DNA of 64,000 nt, from contig JAJFKB010000010.1 of assembly GCA_021773395.1 (NCBI GenBank), forward strand, positions 62,001 through 126,000, given 5' to 3'. Made by a program: the position numbers and the translations under genes. The notes beneath the pieces were generated by a model. It was not told the DNA's origin. It saw only the letters and a list, made by a program, of their open reading frames with translations, and searched no databases. Below, one piece after another: positions 40,724 through 50,016 of this stretch. Source of the stretch: Gammaproteobacteria bacterium. GTDB lineage: Bacteria; Pseudomonadota; Gammaproteobacteria; Pseudomonadales; IMCC2047. Numbering within the stretch: the first letter of the stretch is position 1; every line of letters starts with the position of its first letter.

Positions 40724-41228
40724 GTGGAAAGTTATTTTAAATTTAGGTTAAACTTGCTTCATTCCAAACACCTCGCACTCAATCACTGGCACCAGTATAA
40801 GCGGTCACCCCTCGCGTCAATTAACACTTCACTGGCTCAATGGCTACTTGATACAAGCTCGCTGACAAAAAGATTAATCGAGGCATCAAAGGGAGCATTT
40901 TTTGTTCGAAAACTACAGCAAAACTGGCAAACTCCACATCTATCAGAAGCTCGCTTATTGAATCTAAAGCCCAGCCAGGTAGTGTTGGTCAGAGAAGTTG
41001 AGCTTATGTGCATGGGGCAACCCTGGGTCTATGCCCGCAGTATTTTTCCTGTCAGCACTTTAAAAGGCAAGCTGCGTCACTTAAAAACACTGGGCGCTCA
41101 AGCACTGCGACAGTAACCGATCCTTATGGGGCAGGCGCTCAAAATTTTACTTACATAAAAAACCAGTCTTAGTCACTGAAGTTTTTTTGCCTCCTCTAGA
41201 GCAGTATGCCTGCAAAGTTAGGCTATAA
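40724..41228 (+). pseudogene. ubiC: ubiC (chorismate-pyruvate lyase) apparently broken by an out-of-frame deletion
   Basis: The open frame from a GTG at 40724 gives 130 residues resembling the first two thirds of UbiC, with SSLTKRL, substrate Arg90 in VREVEL, and QPWVYARSIFPVSTL, then stops at 41114-41116. In the next frame (+1), from about 41115 to the stop at 41226-41228, the C-terminal third is readable: SLWGRRSKFYL, then KPVLVTEVFLPPLEQY, with the catalytic Glu in VTEVFLP. About 17 residues between the two parts are missing. One out-of-frame deletion would explain both facts. Without the Glu the 130-residue product should be inactive. Alternatives are a sequencing error or programmed +1 frameshifting. 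Confidence 0.8.
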
Positions 41229-41260
41229 TCACCCGGCCACCAAACAAGAATTCACTAACA

Positions 41261-42139
41261 ATGAGCAATTTTCTCCAGTCCCTGCAAGAACAGATATCCG
41301 ATTATGCTCGCTTAACGCGCATAGACAAACCTATTGGCACCTATTTATTGTTGTGGCCGACTCTTTGGGCACTTTGGATAGCTGCGGAAGGATTCCCCAG
41401 CGAACGTATTTTAGTTATCTTTGTGTTCGGCGTCATTTTCATGAGGGCTGCGGGCTGCATTATTAACGACTACGCAGATCGTAAAATTGACCACCAGGTC
41501 AAGCGTACCAGCGAGCGCCCCCTAACCACTGGCCGCGTATCGACTGTCGAGGCCTTCACCCTGTTTGCGATACTCATTGTCAGCTCACTCTATCTCGTTC
41601 TGCTAACGAATGCGTTAACCATCGGCTTGTCTTTTGTCGCCATTTTGCTCGCAGTCACCTATCCGTTTATGAAACGATACACTTATCTGCCGCAGGTGGT
41701 GTTGGGCGCCGCGTTTTCCATGCCGATACCGATGGCATTCGCCGCAGAAACCAATACGGTACCCTTTATAGCCTGGCTGCTCTATTCAGCCAATGTAATT
41801 TGGACAGTCGTTTATGACACTATCTATGCCATGGTCGATCGTGACGACGACCTGAAAATCGGGGTTAAATCAACCGCCATACTTTTTGGTGAGGCCGACA
41901 AACAGATTATCGGTATACTGCAATGTCTGTTTATACTGAGTTTCTGTGCTATTGGCTATCGTATGGAGATGGGGCACTGGCTATACCTCGGCTTAGCCGC
42001 AATCGCGCTACTTTTTATCTATCACCAATACTTGATGAAAGATCGCGACAGGGATCTATGCTTTCGTGCATTTCTGCATAACCATTGGGTCGGCTTTATT
42101 CTATTTGTGTGTATTATGCTTAACTACGCCTATAAATAA
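41261..42139 (+). CDS. ubiA: 4-hydroxybenzoate octaprenyltransferase
   Basis: A 292-residue integral membrane prenyltransferase attaching the polyprenyl chain to 4-hydroxybenzoate in ubiquinone synthesis. Nine helices are expected. The first Asp-rich motif is [12 protein letters not shown] (near residues 69-80), and the second is [13 protein letters not shown] (near 186-198). The [15 protein letters not shown] start is typical. It stands 32 bp behind the broken ubiC, in the usual ubiC-ubiA order. Confidence 0.97.
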   Translation: MSNFLQSLQEQISDYARLTRIDKPIGTYLLLWPTLWALWIAAEGFPSERILVIFVFGVIFMRAAGCIINDYADRKIDHQVKRTSERPLTTGRVSTVEAFTLFAILIVSSLYLVLLTNALTIGLSFVAILLAVTYPFMKRYTYLPQVVLGAAFSMPIPMAFAAETNTVPFIAWLLYSANVIWTVVYDTIYAMVDRDDDLKIGVKSTAILFGEADKQIIGILQCLFILSFCAIGYRMEMGHWLYLGLAAIALLFIYHQYLMKDRDRDLCFRAFLHNHWVGFILFVCIMLNYAYK

Positions 42140-42160
42140 TAAAATGAACTCCTACAGCAA

Positions 42161-43162
42161 CTAAAGTTCGCAGATATAGCACGCAGTATCCAGCATACGG
42201 TTGGCAAATCCCCATTCGTTGTCATACCAGCTCATCACTTTGGCATGTCTTCCATTAACTTTGGTCTGAGTCGCATCAAAAATGCTGGAATGAGAATTAT
42301 GATTGAAATCTATGGACACCAGCGGGCGAGCGTTATAACCAAGCACCGATTTCATCTCACCGTTCGCAGCCAGCTCCATCAGCTGATTGATCTCTTTGGC
42401 ACTACTCTCACGGCTGAGGTTGAACTGACAATCTATCAGTGAAACATTCGCAGTTGGTACGCGCACCGCCATCCCATCCAGTCGGCCTGCCAACTCAGGC
42501 AATACCAACCCTACCGCTGCGGCCGCGCCTGTTTTTGTTGGAATCATTGACTGTGCAGCGGCTCTGGAACGGTAATAATCACCACTTGCCTTATCCAGCA
42601 ACGCCTGGGCATTAGTGTAGGCATGAATAGTGGTCATAAACCCCTGCTCTATTCCAATCGCATCATGTAACACCTTAGCCACTGGTGCCAGGCAATTGGT
42701 GGTACAGGATGCATTTGATACAACCCTATGCTCCGACGAAAGAGTTTGATGGTTCACACCGAAAACCACTGTTGCGTCCGCTCCCTGCACGGGATGACTT
42801 ACTAAAACTCTGGGCGCCCCCGAACTCAAGTGTGCTCCAGCCTGATCCACCTGTTTAAACTTCCCGGTACATTCCAATACCAGATCAACTGCCAAATCTC
42901 GCCAGGGAATGTCCGCTGGGTTTTTCTCGGCATATAGCTGAGTGGCGTGGCCATCAATTACCATCTGATCCGCTTGCAACGCTATATCCGCGTTAAAATA
43001 ACCGTGTGTTGAATCAAATTGTAAAAGATGGGCTAGCAGTTCGTAATCTGACAGTTCATTGATAGCCACCAGTTGGAACTTCTCCTGTAGACTATTCTCG
43101 TGTATTGCTCGCGTTATACAGCGACCAATTCTCCCAAATCCGTTAATACCTATACGTATCAT
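42161..43162 (-). CDS. Glyceraldehyde-3-phosphate dehydrogenase (type I), possibly erythrose-4-phosphate dehydrogenase
   Basis: A 333-residue enzyme with an N-terminal Rossmann fold (INGFGRIGR, residues 6-14) and catalytic Cys153 in SNASCTTNCLAP; the partner His lies in TIHAYTN (near 180). Features such as SMIPTKTGAAAAVGLVLPEL and HAYTN favour GAPDH. However, Glu36 in VAINEL and FNHNSHSSIFDATQT echo erythrose-4-phosphate dehydrogenase, so the assignment between the two is uncertain. It is a single gene convergent with ubiA. No cbb or pgk gene adjoins it. Confidence 0.88.
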   Translation of the reverse strand: MIRIGINGFGRIGRCITRAIHENSLQEKFQLVAINELSDYELLAHLLQFDSTHGYFNADIALQADQMVIDGHATQLYAEKNPADIPWRDLAVDLVLECTGKFKQVDQAGAHLSSGAPRVLVSHPVQGADATVVFGVNHQTLSSEHRVVSNASCTTNCLAPVAKVLHDAIGIEQGFMTTIHAYTNAQALLDKASGDYYRSRAAAQSMIPTKTGAAAAVGLVLPELAGRLDGMAVRVPTANVSLIDCQFNLSRESSAKEINQLMELAANGEMKSVLGYNARPLVSIDFNHNSHSSIFDATQTKVNGRHAKVMSWYDNEWGFANRMLDTACYICEL

Positions 43163-43281
43163 TTTCCCTCCATAAAAATAGAATTATATTAAGTAATAAA
43201 CAACGGCTTGCTATTGGATCGTTAGTTAGACTGCTTTCGCAGCCAAATGTTTTGCGGCTTGGTGATCAATTTGTCAACCTG

Positions 43282-44004
43282 CTAGCGAAGCTCCTTTACC
43301 CAGCATACCGTTGCACCTGCCACGGCGGCAGGCATAATAATTAGATTTAATAGCGGCACCATTGCTACCAGTAATACCCCGGAGCCAAATCCCAGAGGTG
43401 TTAACCGCTGTTCCTGTAACTCCAGGCGCATACGGCCGAATGAGATACGGTTGTTATCCATAGGGTAATCCAGATATTGTATGGCCATCATCCAGGCGCC
43501 AAACAAAAACCAAAGCAGCGGGGCAATCGGCGTTATGAAAGGGATTAAACCCAGCAAAAAAAGCAGTAATGCTCTGGGCAGATAATAGCCCATCTTACGT
43601 ACCTCTCTCACTAGACTAACCAACACTTCTTTAGCCAATGTCCGTGGTTTCTGTCTGGACGGTTCTCCAACCAGATATCTTTCTACCGCTTCGGCCAAAA
43701 ATCCGTTAAATGGTGCGGCAATCAGGTTCGCCAGAAGGTTAAAAGTAAAGATCACTATAAACAGAATAAAAAGGCCAAAGGTCATCCACAACAGCCAATC
43801 GACAAAGCTCAACCAACCAGGCAGCCAGTCCAGGATCGAAACAATCCAGAAGTTAAACTGCTGATAGGCATAAGCGATTATTAGCGAGAACAGGATCAGG
43901 TTGATCGTTAGAGGAACGACCACGTAGGGCCATATTCCCGGTTTAAACAGCAAACCCAGTCCTTGATAGAGATACCCCAATCCCCTGAAAATATTACCTT
44001 TCAT
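43282..44004 (-). CDS. cysZ: CysZ-family sulfate transporter
   Basis: A 240-residue inner-membrane protein with four long hydrophobic regions (about 23-45, 65-95, 140-170, 200-230). It has the CysZ hallmarks FRGLGYLYQGLGLLFKPGIW at the start, ANLIAAPFNGFLAEAVE (near residues 91-107) and a C-terminal PLLNLIIMPAAVAGAT block. CysZ imports sulfate for cysteine synthesis. It is transcribed divergently from the DUF523 gene. No cys genes adjoin it. Confidence 0.93.
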   Translation of the reverse strand: MKGNIFRGLGYLYQGLGLLFKPGIWPYVVVPLTINLILFSLIIAYAYQQFNFWIVSILDWLPGWLSFVDWLLWMTFGLFILFIVIFTFNLLANLIAAPFNGFLAEAVERYLVGEPSRQKPRTLAKEVLVSLVREVRKMGYYLPRALLLFLLGLIPFITPIAPLLWFLFGAWMMAIQYLDYPMDNNRISFGRMRLELQEQRLTPLGFGSGVLLVAMVPLLNLIIMPAAVAGATVCWVKELR

Positions 44005-44131
44005 ACATTAGTTTCCGCTATGTTATGCTATCTGCAATATTTGCAGCATAGCAAACTGTTGTGCCTCTGGATTAAAATGCCCATTATTAGCTGATGCTGT
44101 ATATTAATGTTGAGAATGTGAGCGCCAAAGA

Positions 44132-44932
44132 ATGTGGCAAGAATACCCTTTTTTATCAGGCAAAGAAACGCGGAATCAACCCTGCGTGGGCATCAGTGCC
44201 TGCCTTAGCGGTGAGCGCGTCAGATATGACGGAACCTCAAAAATACAGCCGGATCTGATCAACCAATTCAGCCCATTGATCACTCTCAAGCCACTTTGTC
44301 CGGAAGTCGCCATCGGCATGGGGATACCTCGTCGTCCCATGCAGCTCAATCTAAACAACCAACTGATTGACGCTGTGTATAAAGAGGATCAGGCACAAAG
44401 TTTTACCCAGCCAATCAATCAATACGCTGACCTGATTATTGATCAGTACGAACGAGACATAGCAAGCAATAAGCTATGCGGATATATCTTTAAGAGCCGA
44501 TCACCCAGTTGCGGCGCAGGCAGTACACCGGTTTTTTCTGACGGAATACATGTGCGTTTTGGTGATGGCATCTTCGCCCATAAATTACGCCAGGCCCTGC
44601 CCTGGCTGCCCGTAATGGAAGAAGAGGAACTTGAACACCCGCGCTCTCGCAACCGTTTTTTATTTCTTGTCTATTTAATCAGCGATTATCACCAATCGGT
44701 AGAAAAGAAAAGCGATGAGCAGGTTTTCTTCGCGCATCATAAAGCGTTAATCAAGGGGTTACCCCGAAAAAAGAGGACTCAGCTAAATTCAGCTCTCGAG
44801 CACGGCAATTGCCCCGAGGATCTTATTTATGCTCCTGATTGTGCGCTTACTCTGTTAACTGAATCACTTCAGGAAATCAGTCATCACGAGTTTGAAGAGA
44901 TCATCACAAAAGCACGCGACACTAAGCCATAA
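44132..44932 (+). CDS. DUF523-containing protein with partial DUF1722-like C-terminus
   Basis: A 266-residue protein. The DUF523 domain spans about residues 15-160 with VGISACLSGERVRYDG, LCPEVAIGMGIPR and KSRSPSCG, each holding a conserved Cys. The remaining 100 residues resemble the beginning of a DUF1722 domain (RNRFLFLVYLISDYHQ) but are shorter than usual. DUF523-DUF1722 proteins have been linked to photolyase-rich marine genomes, with no proven activity; the Cys pattern suggests metal binding. It is monocistronic with its own terminator. Confidence 0.8.
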   Translation: MWQEYPFLSGKETRNQPCVGISACLSGERVRYDGTSKIQPDLINQFSPLITLKPLCPEVAIGMGIPRRPMQLNLNNQLIDAVYKEDQAQSFTQPINQYADLIIDQYERDIASNKLCGYIFKSRSPSCGAGSTPVFSDGIHVRFGDGIFAHKLRQALPWLPVMEEEELEHPRSRNRFLFLVYLISDYHQSVEKKSDEQVFFAHHKALIKGLPRKKRTQLNSALEHGNCPEDLIYAPDCALTLLTESLQEISHHEFEEIITKARDTKP

Positions 44933-44957
44933 AAAAGGGGGCCTAAGCCCCCCTTTA
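44931..44957. terminator. Stem-loop terminator between DUF523 gene and glnK
   Basis: AAAGGGGGC and GCCCCCCTTT form a strong stem around a 4-nt loop immediately after the stop codon at 44932. With A-run on one side and T's on the other it can serve both convergent genes. Confidence 0.85.
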
Positions 44958-44976
44958 CCAAACTAAGCTTCTTTAT

Positions 44977-45315
<339 letters not shown>

Positions 45316-45401
45316 TCATATTCTCCAACTTTAATTAACCCACCCGTTTAACTTTAGGGCAGCTATTATATCATGATCCCTCGAATGAGTAATGAAGCAC
45401 T

Positions 45402-46667
45402 TTATTTAAGCGTGAATTCCGGATAAGCCTCCATTCCGCACTCAGAAATATCCACACCCTCATACTCCTCCTCTTCGCTGACGCGTATACCGATAGTTGC
45501 TTTAATAATCAGCCAAACCAGCATGCTCGCCACAAATACCCAGGCAAGGATTGTGAGCATACCCGCTAGCTGCCCCAGAAAGGAGGCTTCAGTGTTGGTA
45601 AGCGGTACAGCCATCAGACCCCAGATTCCCACTACGCCATGCACTGAAATAGCACCTACGGGATCATCTATCTTCAACTTATCTAACGCCAGGATCGAAT
45701 ATACCACCAGAACACCGCCTACTACCCCTATCAGTGTTGCTGCAACGGGAGAGGGCGTTGATGGCTCTGCGGTAATAGCGACTAATCCGGCCAGCGCGCC
45801 ATTGAGCGCCATAGTCAGATCAGCTTTACCGAACATGAATCTTGCTACCAGCATAGCACCAATCAAGCCGCCAGCAGCAGCCGCATTCGTGTTTAGGAAT
45901 ACCATCGCGACCGCATTGGCATTACTAATATCGCCCAGTTTTAGAACGGATCCACCGTTAAATCCAAACCAGCCCATCCACAGAATAAAGGTCCCCAGTG
46001 TTGCCAAAGGCAGGTTCGCACCTGGAATCGCATTGACCTGTCCTGTACTACTATACTTCCCTTTTCGCGGCCCAAGCAGAATCACACCGGCCAACGCAGC
46101 TGAAGCTCCGGCCATATGAACAATGCCCGATCCAGCAAAATCAGAGAACCCAAGCTCCGACAGGCTATACAATCCAAAGACCTCCTGCCCGCCCCAAGTC
46201 CAGCTTCCCTCCAATGGATAGATCAGACCGGTCATCACCAGTGCAAAAGCGAGAAACGACCATAATTTCATGCGTTCTGCGACCGCACCAGAGACGATCG
46301 ACATCGCAGTTGCAACAAAAACAACCTGGAAGAAAAAATCAGATGCTCCGGAATAGACCGAGTCACCGCCAAAGCCATTTTCGGCAGAAGCCGCAAGCGC
46401 TTCCTCTACCAACTTCTCTCCCCCATCAATCCCGCTCAGCAGAAACCCGCCTTGATACATGATCGCGTAACCACACACCAGATACATAATGCAGGACACC
46501 GCATACAGCGCCACGTTCTTGGTTAGAATCTCTGTGGTATTTTTAGATCGCACCAGACCTGCTTCCAGCATGGCAAATCCCGCCGCCATCCACATTACCA
46601 GTGCACCGCAAATCAAAAAATAAAAAGTATCAATGGCATACTGTAGTTGAAATATATTGTTTTCCAC
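45402..46667 (-). CDS. amtB: Ammonium transporter AmtB
   Basis: A 421-residue inner-membrane trimeric channel for ammonium with eleven predicted helices. The conserved ALVMWMAAGFAMLEAGLVRSKN start, DFAGSGIVHMAGASAAL (near residues 175-190, pore His) and the second pore His in ISVHGVVGIWG (near 342) are visible. Unlike E. coli AmtB, no long leader peptide is present before the first helix, as is frequent in this subgroup. It lies between two PII genes, which block the channel when ammonium is plentiful. Confidence 0.96.
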   Translation of the reverse strand: MENNIFQLQYAIDTFYFLICGALVMWMAAGFAMLEAGLVRSKNTTEILTKNVALYAVSCIMYLVCGYAIMYQGGFLLSGIDGGEKLVEEALAASAENGFGGDSVYSGASDFFFQVVFVATAMSIVSGAVAERMKLWSFLAFALVMTGLIYPLEGSWTWGGQEVFGLYSLSELGFSDFAGSGIVHMAGASAALAGVILLGPRKGKYSSTGQVNAIPGANLPLATLGTFILWMGWFGFNGGSVLKLGDISNANAVAMVFLNTNAAAAGGLIGAMLVARFMFGKADLTMALNGALAGLVAITAEPSTPSPVAATLIGVVGGVLVVYSILALDKLKIDDPVGAISVHGVVGIWGLMAVPLTNTEASFLGQLAGMLTILAWVFVASMLVWLIIKATIGIRVSEEEEYEGVDISECGMEAYPEFTLK

Positions 46668-46724
46668 AAAACCTCCGTCAATTCAATTAGCACAGCTTAT
46701 TTAAATTGGGCTTCGAACCAGCTG

Positions 46725-47063
46725 CTAGACCGCATCATCGCCCGTCTCACCCGTGCGAATACGTACCGCCTTTTCAAGATCAATCACAAAAATTTTTCCA
46801 TCACCGATTTTGCCAGTATTAGCTGCTCTCATAATCGCTTCCATCGCCACATCAAGCTGGTCATTTGAAACTGCGATTTCCAGCTTAACCTTCGGTAGAA
46901 AATCAACGCTGTACTCAGCACCTCGATACAGCTCCGTATGCCCCTTCTGTCGACCAAAACCCCTGACTTCTATTGCGGTAACACCGGATATACCCGCCTC
47001 TGAAAGCGCTTCTCGTACAGCATCAAGCTTAAAAGGTTTAATCACTGCCAGTATTAGTTTCAT
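46725..47063 (-). CDS. glnK: PII nitrogen regulatory protein (second copy, upstream of amtB)
   Basis: A 112-residue PII protein. The frame extends upstream to 47153, but that part is antisense-like and overlaps torF; the ATG at 47063 (MKLILAVIKPFKLDAVREAL) is the family start. Tyr51 is present in [12 protein letters not shown]. It is closely similar to the copy at 44977-45315, but with different T-loop-flanking residues (IEVRGFGRQ against TEVKGFGRQ). Preceding amtB, it is the canonical GlnK position and likely induced with amtB under nitrogen limitation. Confidence 0.95.
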   Translation of the reverse strand: MKLILAVIKPFKLDAVREALSEAGISGVTAIEVRGFGRQKGHTELYRGAEYSVDFLPKVKLEIAVSNDQLDVAMEAIMRAANTGKIGDGKIFVIDLEKAVRIRTGETGDDAV

Positions 47064-47082
47064 TGCTATCTCAACCCTGGCA

Positions 47083-47811
47083 TTAAAGCGATTTAGTGAT
47101 AGAGAAAACCACCGTTGAGTCGCAATCATTGCGTGAGAATCCTGCGCCAGCACAGTCGCTTTTTGAGATATCGGTATCGCTAAAATTCAACCCCAGCTCT
47201 ACACCCAGAACTTCTTTATTAATGGATAATCCATAGTGGGTGTAATCATCGGAGCTACCGAAGGTCGCTTCTTCAAACTTCTGTTGTGCCAGCAATAAGG
47301 ACGCCGTAAAACCCATCGGTAACTCGATGTCATAGCTCCCGTAGTAATAATAAGCTTCTCCAGTTTCCGCAAAAAAGTCATTCGAATAGTTCAAACCAAG
47401 CGTGAGGTTTTTCCAACTGACACTGCCGTAATATTCAACAAAATCACCCTGAGGATCCGACGGATCTGATGGATAGTCGTAATAGATGATTCCTAAATCG
47501 TAGCTAAATTCCTCGTTAATCGTTCCGCTGTAACCGCCGTAATAATCAATTTCCAGGCTGTCTGAAAAATCCACATTTGAACCCCAGATACCCAGATAGA
47601 ACCCACTTTCATGGGTCAAATCGAAGCCGCCCTGAATCGCAGGATCACCCGTGGTTTGAGATAAACCTCGATACAGATAGTCGCTTGTTAGACCAATGTT
47701 TGCAGAAAGGCTAAATCCCGCTGTGTTCGCAGTCTCTGCCCCATCGTCGGCAATAACCAGCGCAGGCCCAAGCAACAAGCTTGCAACAACTGCTTTCGTG
47801 AATTTTTTCAT
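47083..47811 (-). CDS. TorF-family putative outer-membrane porin
   Basis: A 242-residue outer-membrane beta-barrel candidate. The start is taken at the ATG at 47811 (MKKFTKAVVASLLL), giving a signal peptide of about 22 residues cut after VIA. The mature part contains alternating aromatic beta strands and the family motif LTSDYLYRGLSQT (near residues 40-52), and ends in a C-terminal strand with VVFSITKSL. TorF-type porins are regularly linked to glnK-amtB and may pass nitrogen compounds across the outer membrane; that is inference. It is the first gene behind the sigma-54 promoter. Confidence 0.9.
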   Translation of the reverse strand: MKKFTKAVVASLLLGPALVIADDGAETANTAGFSLSANIGLTSDYLYRGLSQTTGDPAIQGGFDLTHESGFYLGIWGSNVDFSDSLEIDYYGGYSGTINEEFSYDLGIIYYDYPSDPSDPQGDFVEYYGSVSWKNLTLGLNYSNDFFAETGEAYYYYGSYDIELPMGFTASLLLAQQKFEEATFGSSDDYTHYGLSINKEVLGVELGLNFSDTDISKSDCAGAGFSRNDCDSTVVFSITKSL

Positions 47812-47871
47812 TTTATGAATCTCCCTCAAAATTGAACAATGACTAAAACCAAATTTATTAACAATCAGTCT

Positions 47872-47886
47872 GCACATACTGTGCCA
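47872..47886 (-). promoter_or_regulatory. Sigma-54 promoter of the torF-glnK-amtB-glnK cluster
   Basis: On the minus strand TGGCAC-AGTAT-GTGC has the invariant GG at -24 and GC at -12 with exactly 10 bp between them. The start codon of torF lies about 60 bp downstream. Seen directly; sigma-54 dependence inferred from consensus. Confidence 0.8.
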
Positions 47887-47948
47887 AAATATATTTTTCT
47901 TTAATAACAAGGTGTTAAGTCATGTCACCGAAAAACAAAAGAAACTGC

Positions 47949-47963
47949 GCACTTTATTGGTGC
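47949..47963. promoter_or_regulatory. NtrC-binding box upstream of the sigma-54 promoter
   Basis: GCACTTTATTGGTGC matches the NtrC enhancer consensus (GCAC-N7-GTGC with TGGTGC arm). It is centred about 80 bp upstream of the -12/-24 element. A second half-site TTGGTGC lies at 47989-47995. This arrangement fits nitrogen-limitation control. Confidence 0.7.
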
Positions 47964-48094
47964 GGCTATACAAGGCCATAATCCATTTTTGGTGCATGAA
48001 AATTCTTAACTACTTGGCAAAATACAACACTGGTGAGCGCTCGAAATTCGTACCCGTGTTAATATAGATATCCATTTGTGATCTGAGAACTGAA

Positions 48095-48376
48095 ATGATT
48101 AATCCGGACATCATTGTGCAAATTGGCAAACAAATTGCCGACTCAATACCCAAATCAGTAAAAAATACCCAGCAGGAGGTTGAGAAGAATATTCGGCTAA
48201 TCCTGCAAACCACAATTGATAAACTGGACCTGGTCAGCCGGGAAGAGTTTGACAATCAGGTTGCTGTACTCAAGAGAACTCGCGCAAAGCTGGATGAAAT
48301 GGAAGCGACTCTGGCAAAAATTGAACAGGGGCTTGCAAAAAAACCCGCTCGCAACAAACGCACAAAAAAGGAATAA
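48095..48376 (+). CDS. ubiK: Ubiquinone biosynthesis accessory factor UbiK (BMFP family)
   Basis: A 93-residue helical protein of the YqiC/BMFP family. The MINPDIIVQIGKQIADSIP start and the C-terminal trimeric coiled-coil with LVSREEFDNQVAVLKRTRAKL (about residues 47-67) are typical, followed by a basic tail. UbiK binds UbiJ and lipids and supports the soluble Ubi complex in aerobic ubiquinone synthesis. It is transcribed divergently from torF and toward comM, as in Pseudomonas. Confidence 0.92.
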   Translation: MINPDIIVQIGKQIADSIPKSVKNTQQEVEKNIRLILQTTIDKLDLVSREEFDNQVAVLKRTRAKLDEMEATLAKIEQGLAKKPARNKRTKKE

Positions 48377-48482
48377 ACAGCTGAAGGATTCTGCAACTGG
48401 GCACTAACGCATGCTAAAATCTTTCCATTAGGCCCACCGGGCCAAACAAAAAGCAAAACTCAGCCACTCCAAGGAAGGAAGT

Positions 48483-49994
48483 ATGAATTTAGCGATTGTC
48501 TACTCGCGCGCCAAACTCGGTATTGATGCGCCCCTGGTTACCGTCGAAACACACATTTCCAATGGGCTTCCAAGCTTGTCTATCGTCGGTCTACCGGAAA
48601 CAGCGGTTAAAGAAAGCAAGGATCGCGTACGCAGCGCTATCATCAATTCCCATTACGAATTTCCAACTCGACGCGTCACTATCAATCTGGCACCCGCCGA
48701 TTTACCCAAAGAAGGGGGTCGTTTTGACCTGGCTATCGCCTTGAGTATTCTGGCCGCCACAGGGCAGATTCCAAAAGAGTCGGTGAACAATTACGAATTT
48801 TTAGGCGAACTCGCATTAACGGGCCATTTACGAGCCATTCAGGGCGCTCTACCCGCCGCACTTCAATGCCAGACAAAAAGCCGTACGCTTGTGGTACCAA
48901 TGGAAAATTCACAGGAAGCTGCATTGCCTCAAAACTCAAAAACACTGGCGATCAACCACCTACTCGATATCACCGCTCATTTAAGCGGCCAGCAGCTACT
49001 GAATGAATACCAGCGCAAAGAGTACGCTCCTATTGTCTCAGACAACAGGTCATTAAGAGATATCAAAGGACAGCATCAAGCGAAACGAGCGCTGGAAATT
49101 GTCGCCGCTGGCGGCCATAACCTGCTGTTGGTCGGCCCCCCTGGCACGGGTAAAACCATGTTGGCCAGCAGACTACCCTTCCTTTTACCCGAATTGTCGG
49201 AGTCAGCCGCCCTTGAGGTTGCTGCCATTCAGTCTATCTCCAATCGCCATTTTGAGCCACAGAACTGGAAGCGCCCTCCTTTTCGCGCACCACATCACAC
49301 AGCTTCTGCGATTGCGTTGGTGGGAGGCGGCAGCCACCCCAAACCCGGCGAGATATCACTGGCACATCAAGGATTGTTATTTCTGGACGAACTACCGGAA
49401 TTTGATCGTAAGGTATTGGAGGTATTACGCGAGCCTATCGAATCAGGGGAAATTGTTATCTCACGGGCACACCAGCAGGTTTGTTTTCCAGCAAAATTCC
49501 AACTGATCGCAGCGATGAACCCCTGTCCCTGCGGCTATCATGGTTCTTCGAATGGAAACTGTCGTTGCACACCGGATCAGATTAGCCGGTATCGAAATAA
49601 GATTTCAGGACCCTTGCTAGACCGCATAGACATGCAGATTGAAGTGGCCGCCAACACCGAAGATCTGCTGTACCGGCAACCCTCAGAAAGCGAAAGCCAA
49701 TGTGAGAGTAAGAGTGATACGCTCAGGGAACGAGTATCAAACTGCCGCCTGTTACAGCAACAAAGACAGGCAAAAACAAATGCCGAACTGCTTGCTGCCG
49801 AAACCGATCAATTCTGTGCACTGGACACCGACTGTCTTAACCTGATGTCCCAAGCGATTGAGCGCCTGGCTCTTTCAGGCCGTGCTTACCATCGTCTATT
49901 AAAGGTGGCAAGAACCATTGCCGATTTAGAGAAGAGTGATCCCATTAAACCCGCGCACCTGATGGAAGCTATGAGCTACCGTAAAACGAACTGA
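48483..49994 (+). CDS. comM: ComM/YifB AAA+ protein (Mg-chelatase-like)
   Basis: A 503-residue AAA+ ATPase. The N-terminal Lon-like substrate domain (residues 1-180) is followed by Walker A GPPGTGKTML (near 218), Walker B LLFLDELPEF (near 297), and the Mg-chelatase-type C-terminal zinc-like cluster NPCPCGYHG-CRC (near 343-360). ComM promotes branch migration during natural transformation; a stand-alone TfoX_N protein at 7812-8180 is the only other competence-related hint. It follows ubiK with a GGAAGG ribosome site. Confidence 0.95.
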   Translation: MNLAIVYSRAKLGIDAPLVTVETHISNGLPSLSIVGLPETAVKESKDRVRSAIINSHYEFPTRRVTINLAPADLPKEGGRFDLAIALSILAATGQIPKESVNNYEFLGELALTGHLRAIQGALPAALQCQTKSRTLVVPMENSQEAALPQNSKTLAINHLLDITAHLSGQQLLNEYQRKEYAPIVSDNRSLRDIKGQHQAKRALEIVAAGGHNLLLVGPPGTGKTMLASRLPFLLPELSESAALEVAAIQSISNRHFEPQNWKRPPFRAPHHTASAIALVGGGSHPKPGEISLAHQGLLFLDELPEFDRKVLEVLREPIESGEIVISRAHQQVCFPAKFQLIAAMNPCPCGYHGSSNGNCRCTPDQISRYRNKISGPLLDRIDMQIEVAANTEDLLYRQPSESESQCESKSDTLRERVSNCRLLQQQRQAKTNAELLAAETDQFCALDTDCLNLMSQAIERLALSGRAYHRLLKVARTIADLEKSDPIKPAHLMEAMSYRKTN

Positions 49995-50016
49995 TGATCG
50001 CTCTCGGCAGCAGGCA

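Noticed and set aside
45523-46119. 198-codon plus-strand frame opposite amtB
   Set aside because: Antisense shadow of a clear AmtB gene; composition follows the opposite strand's hydrophobic codons.
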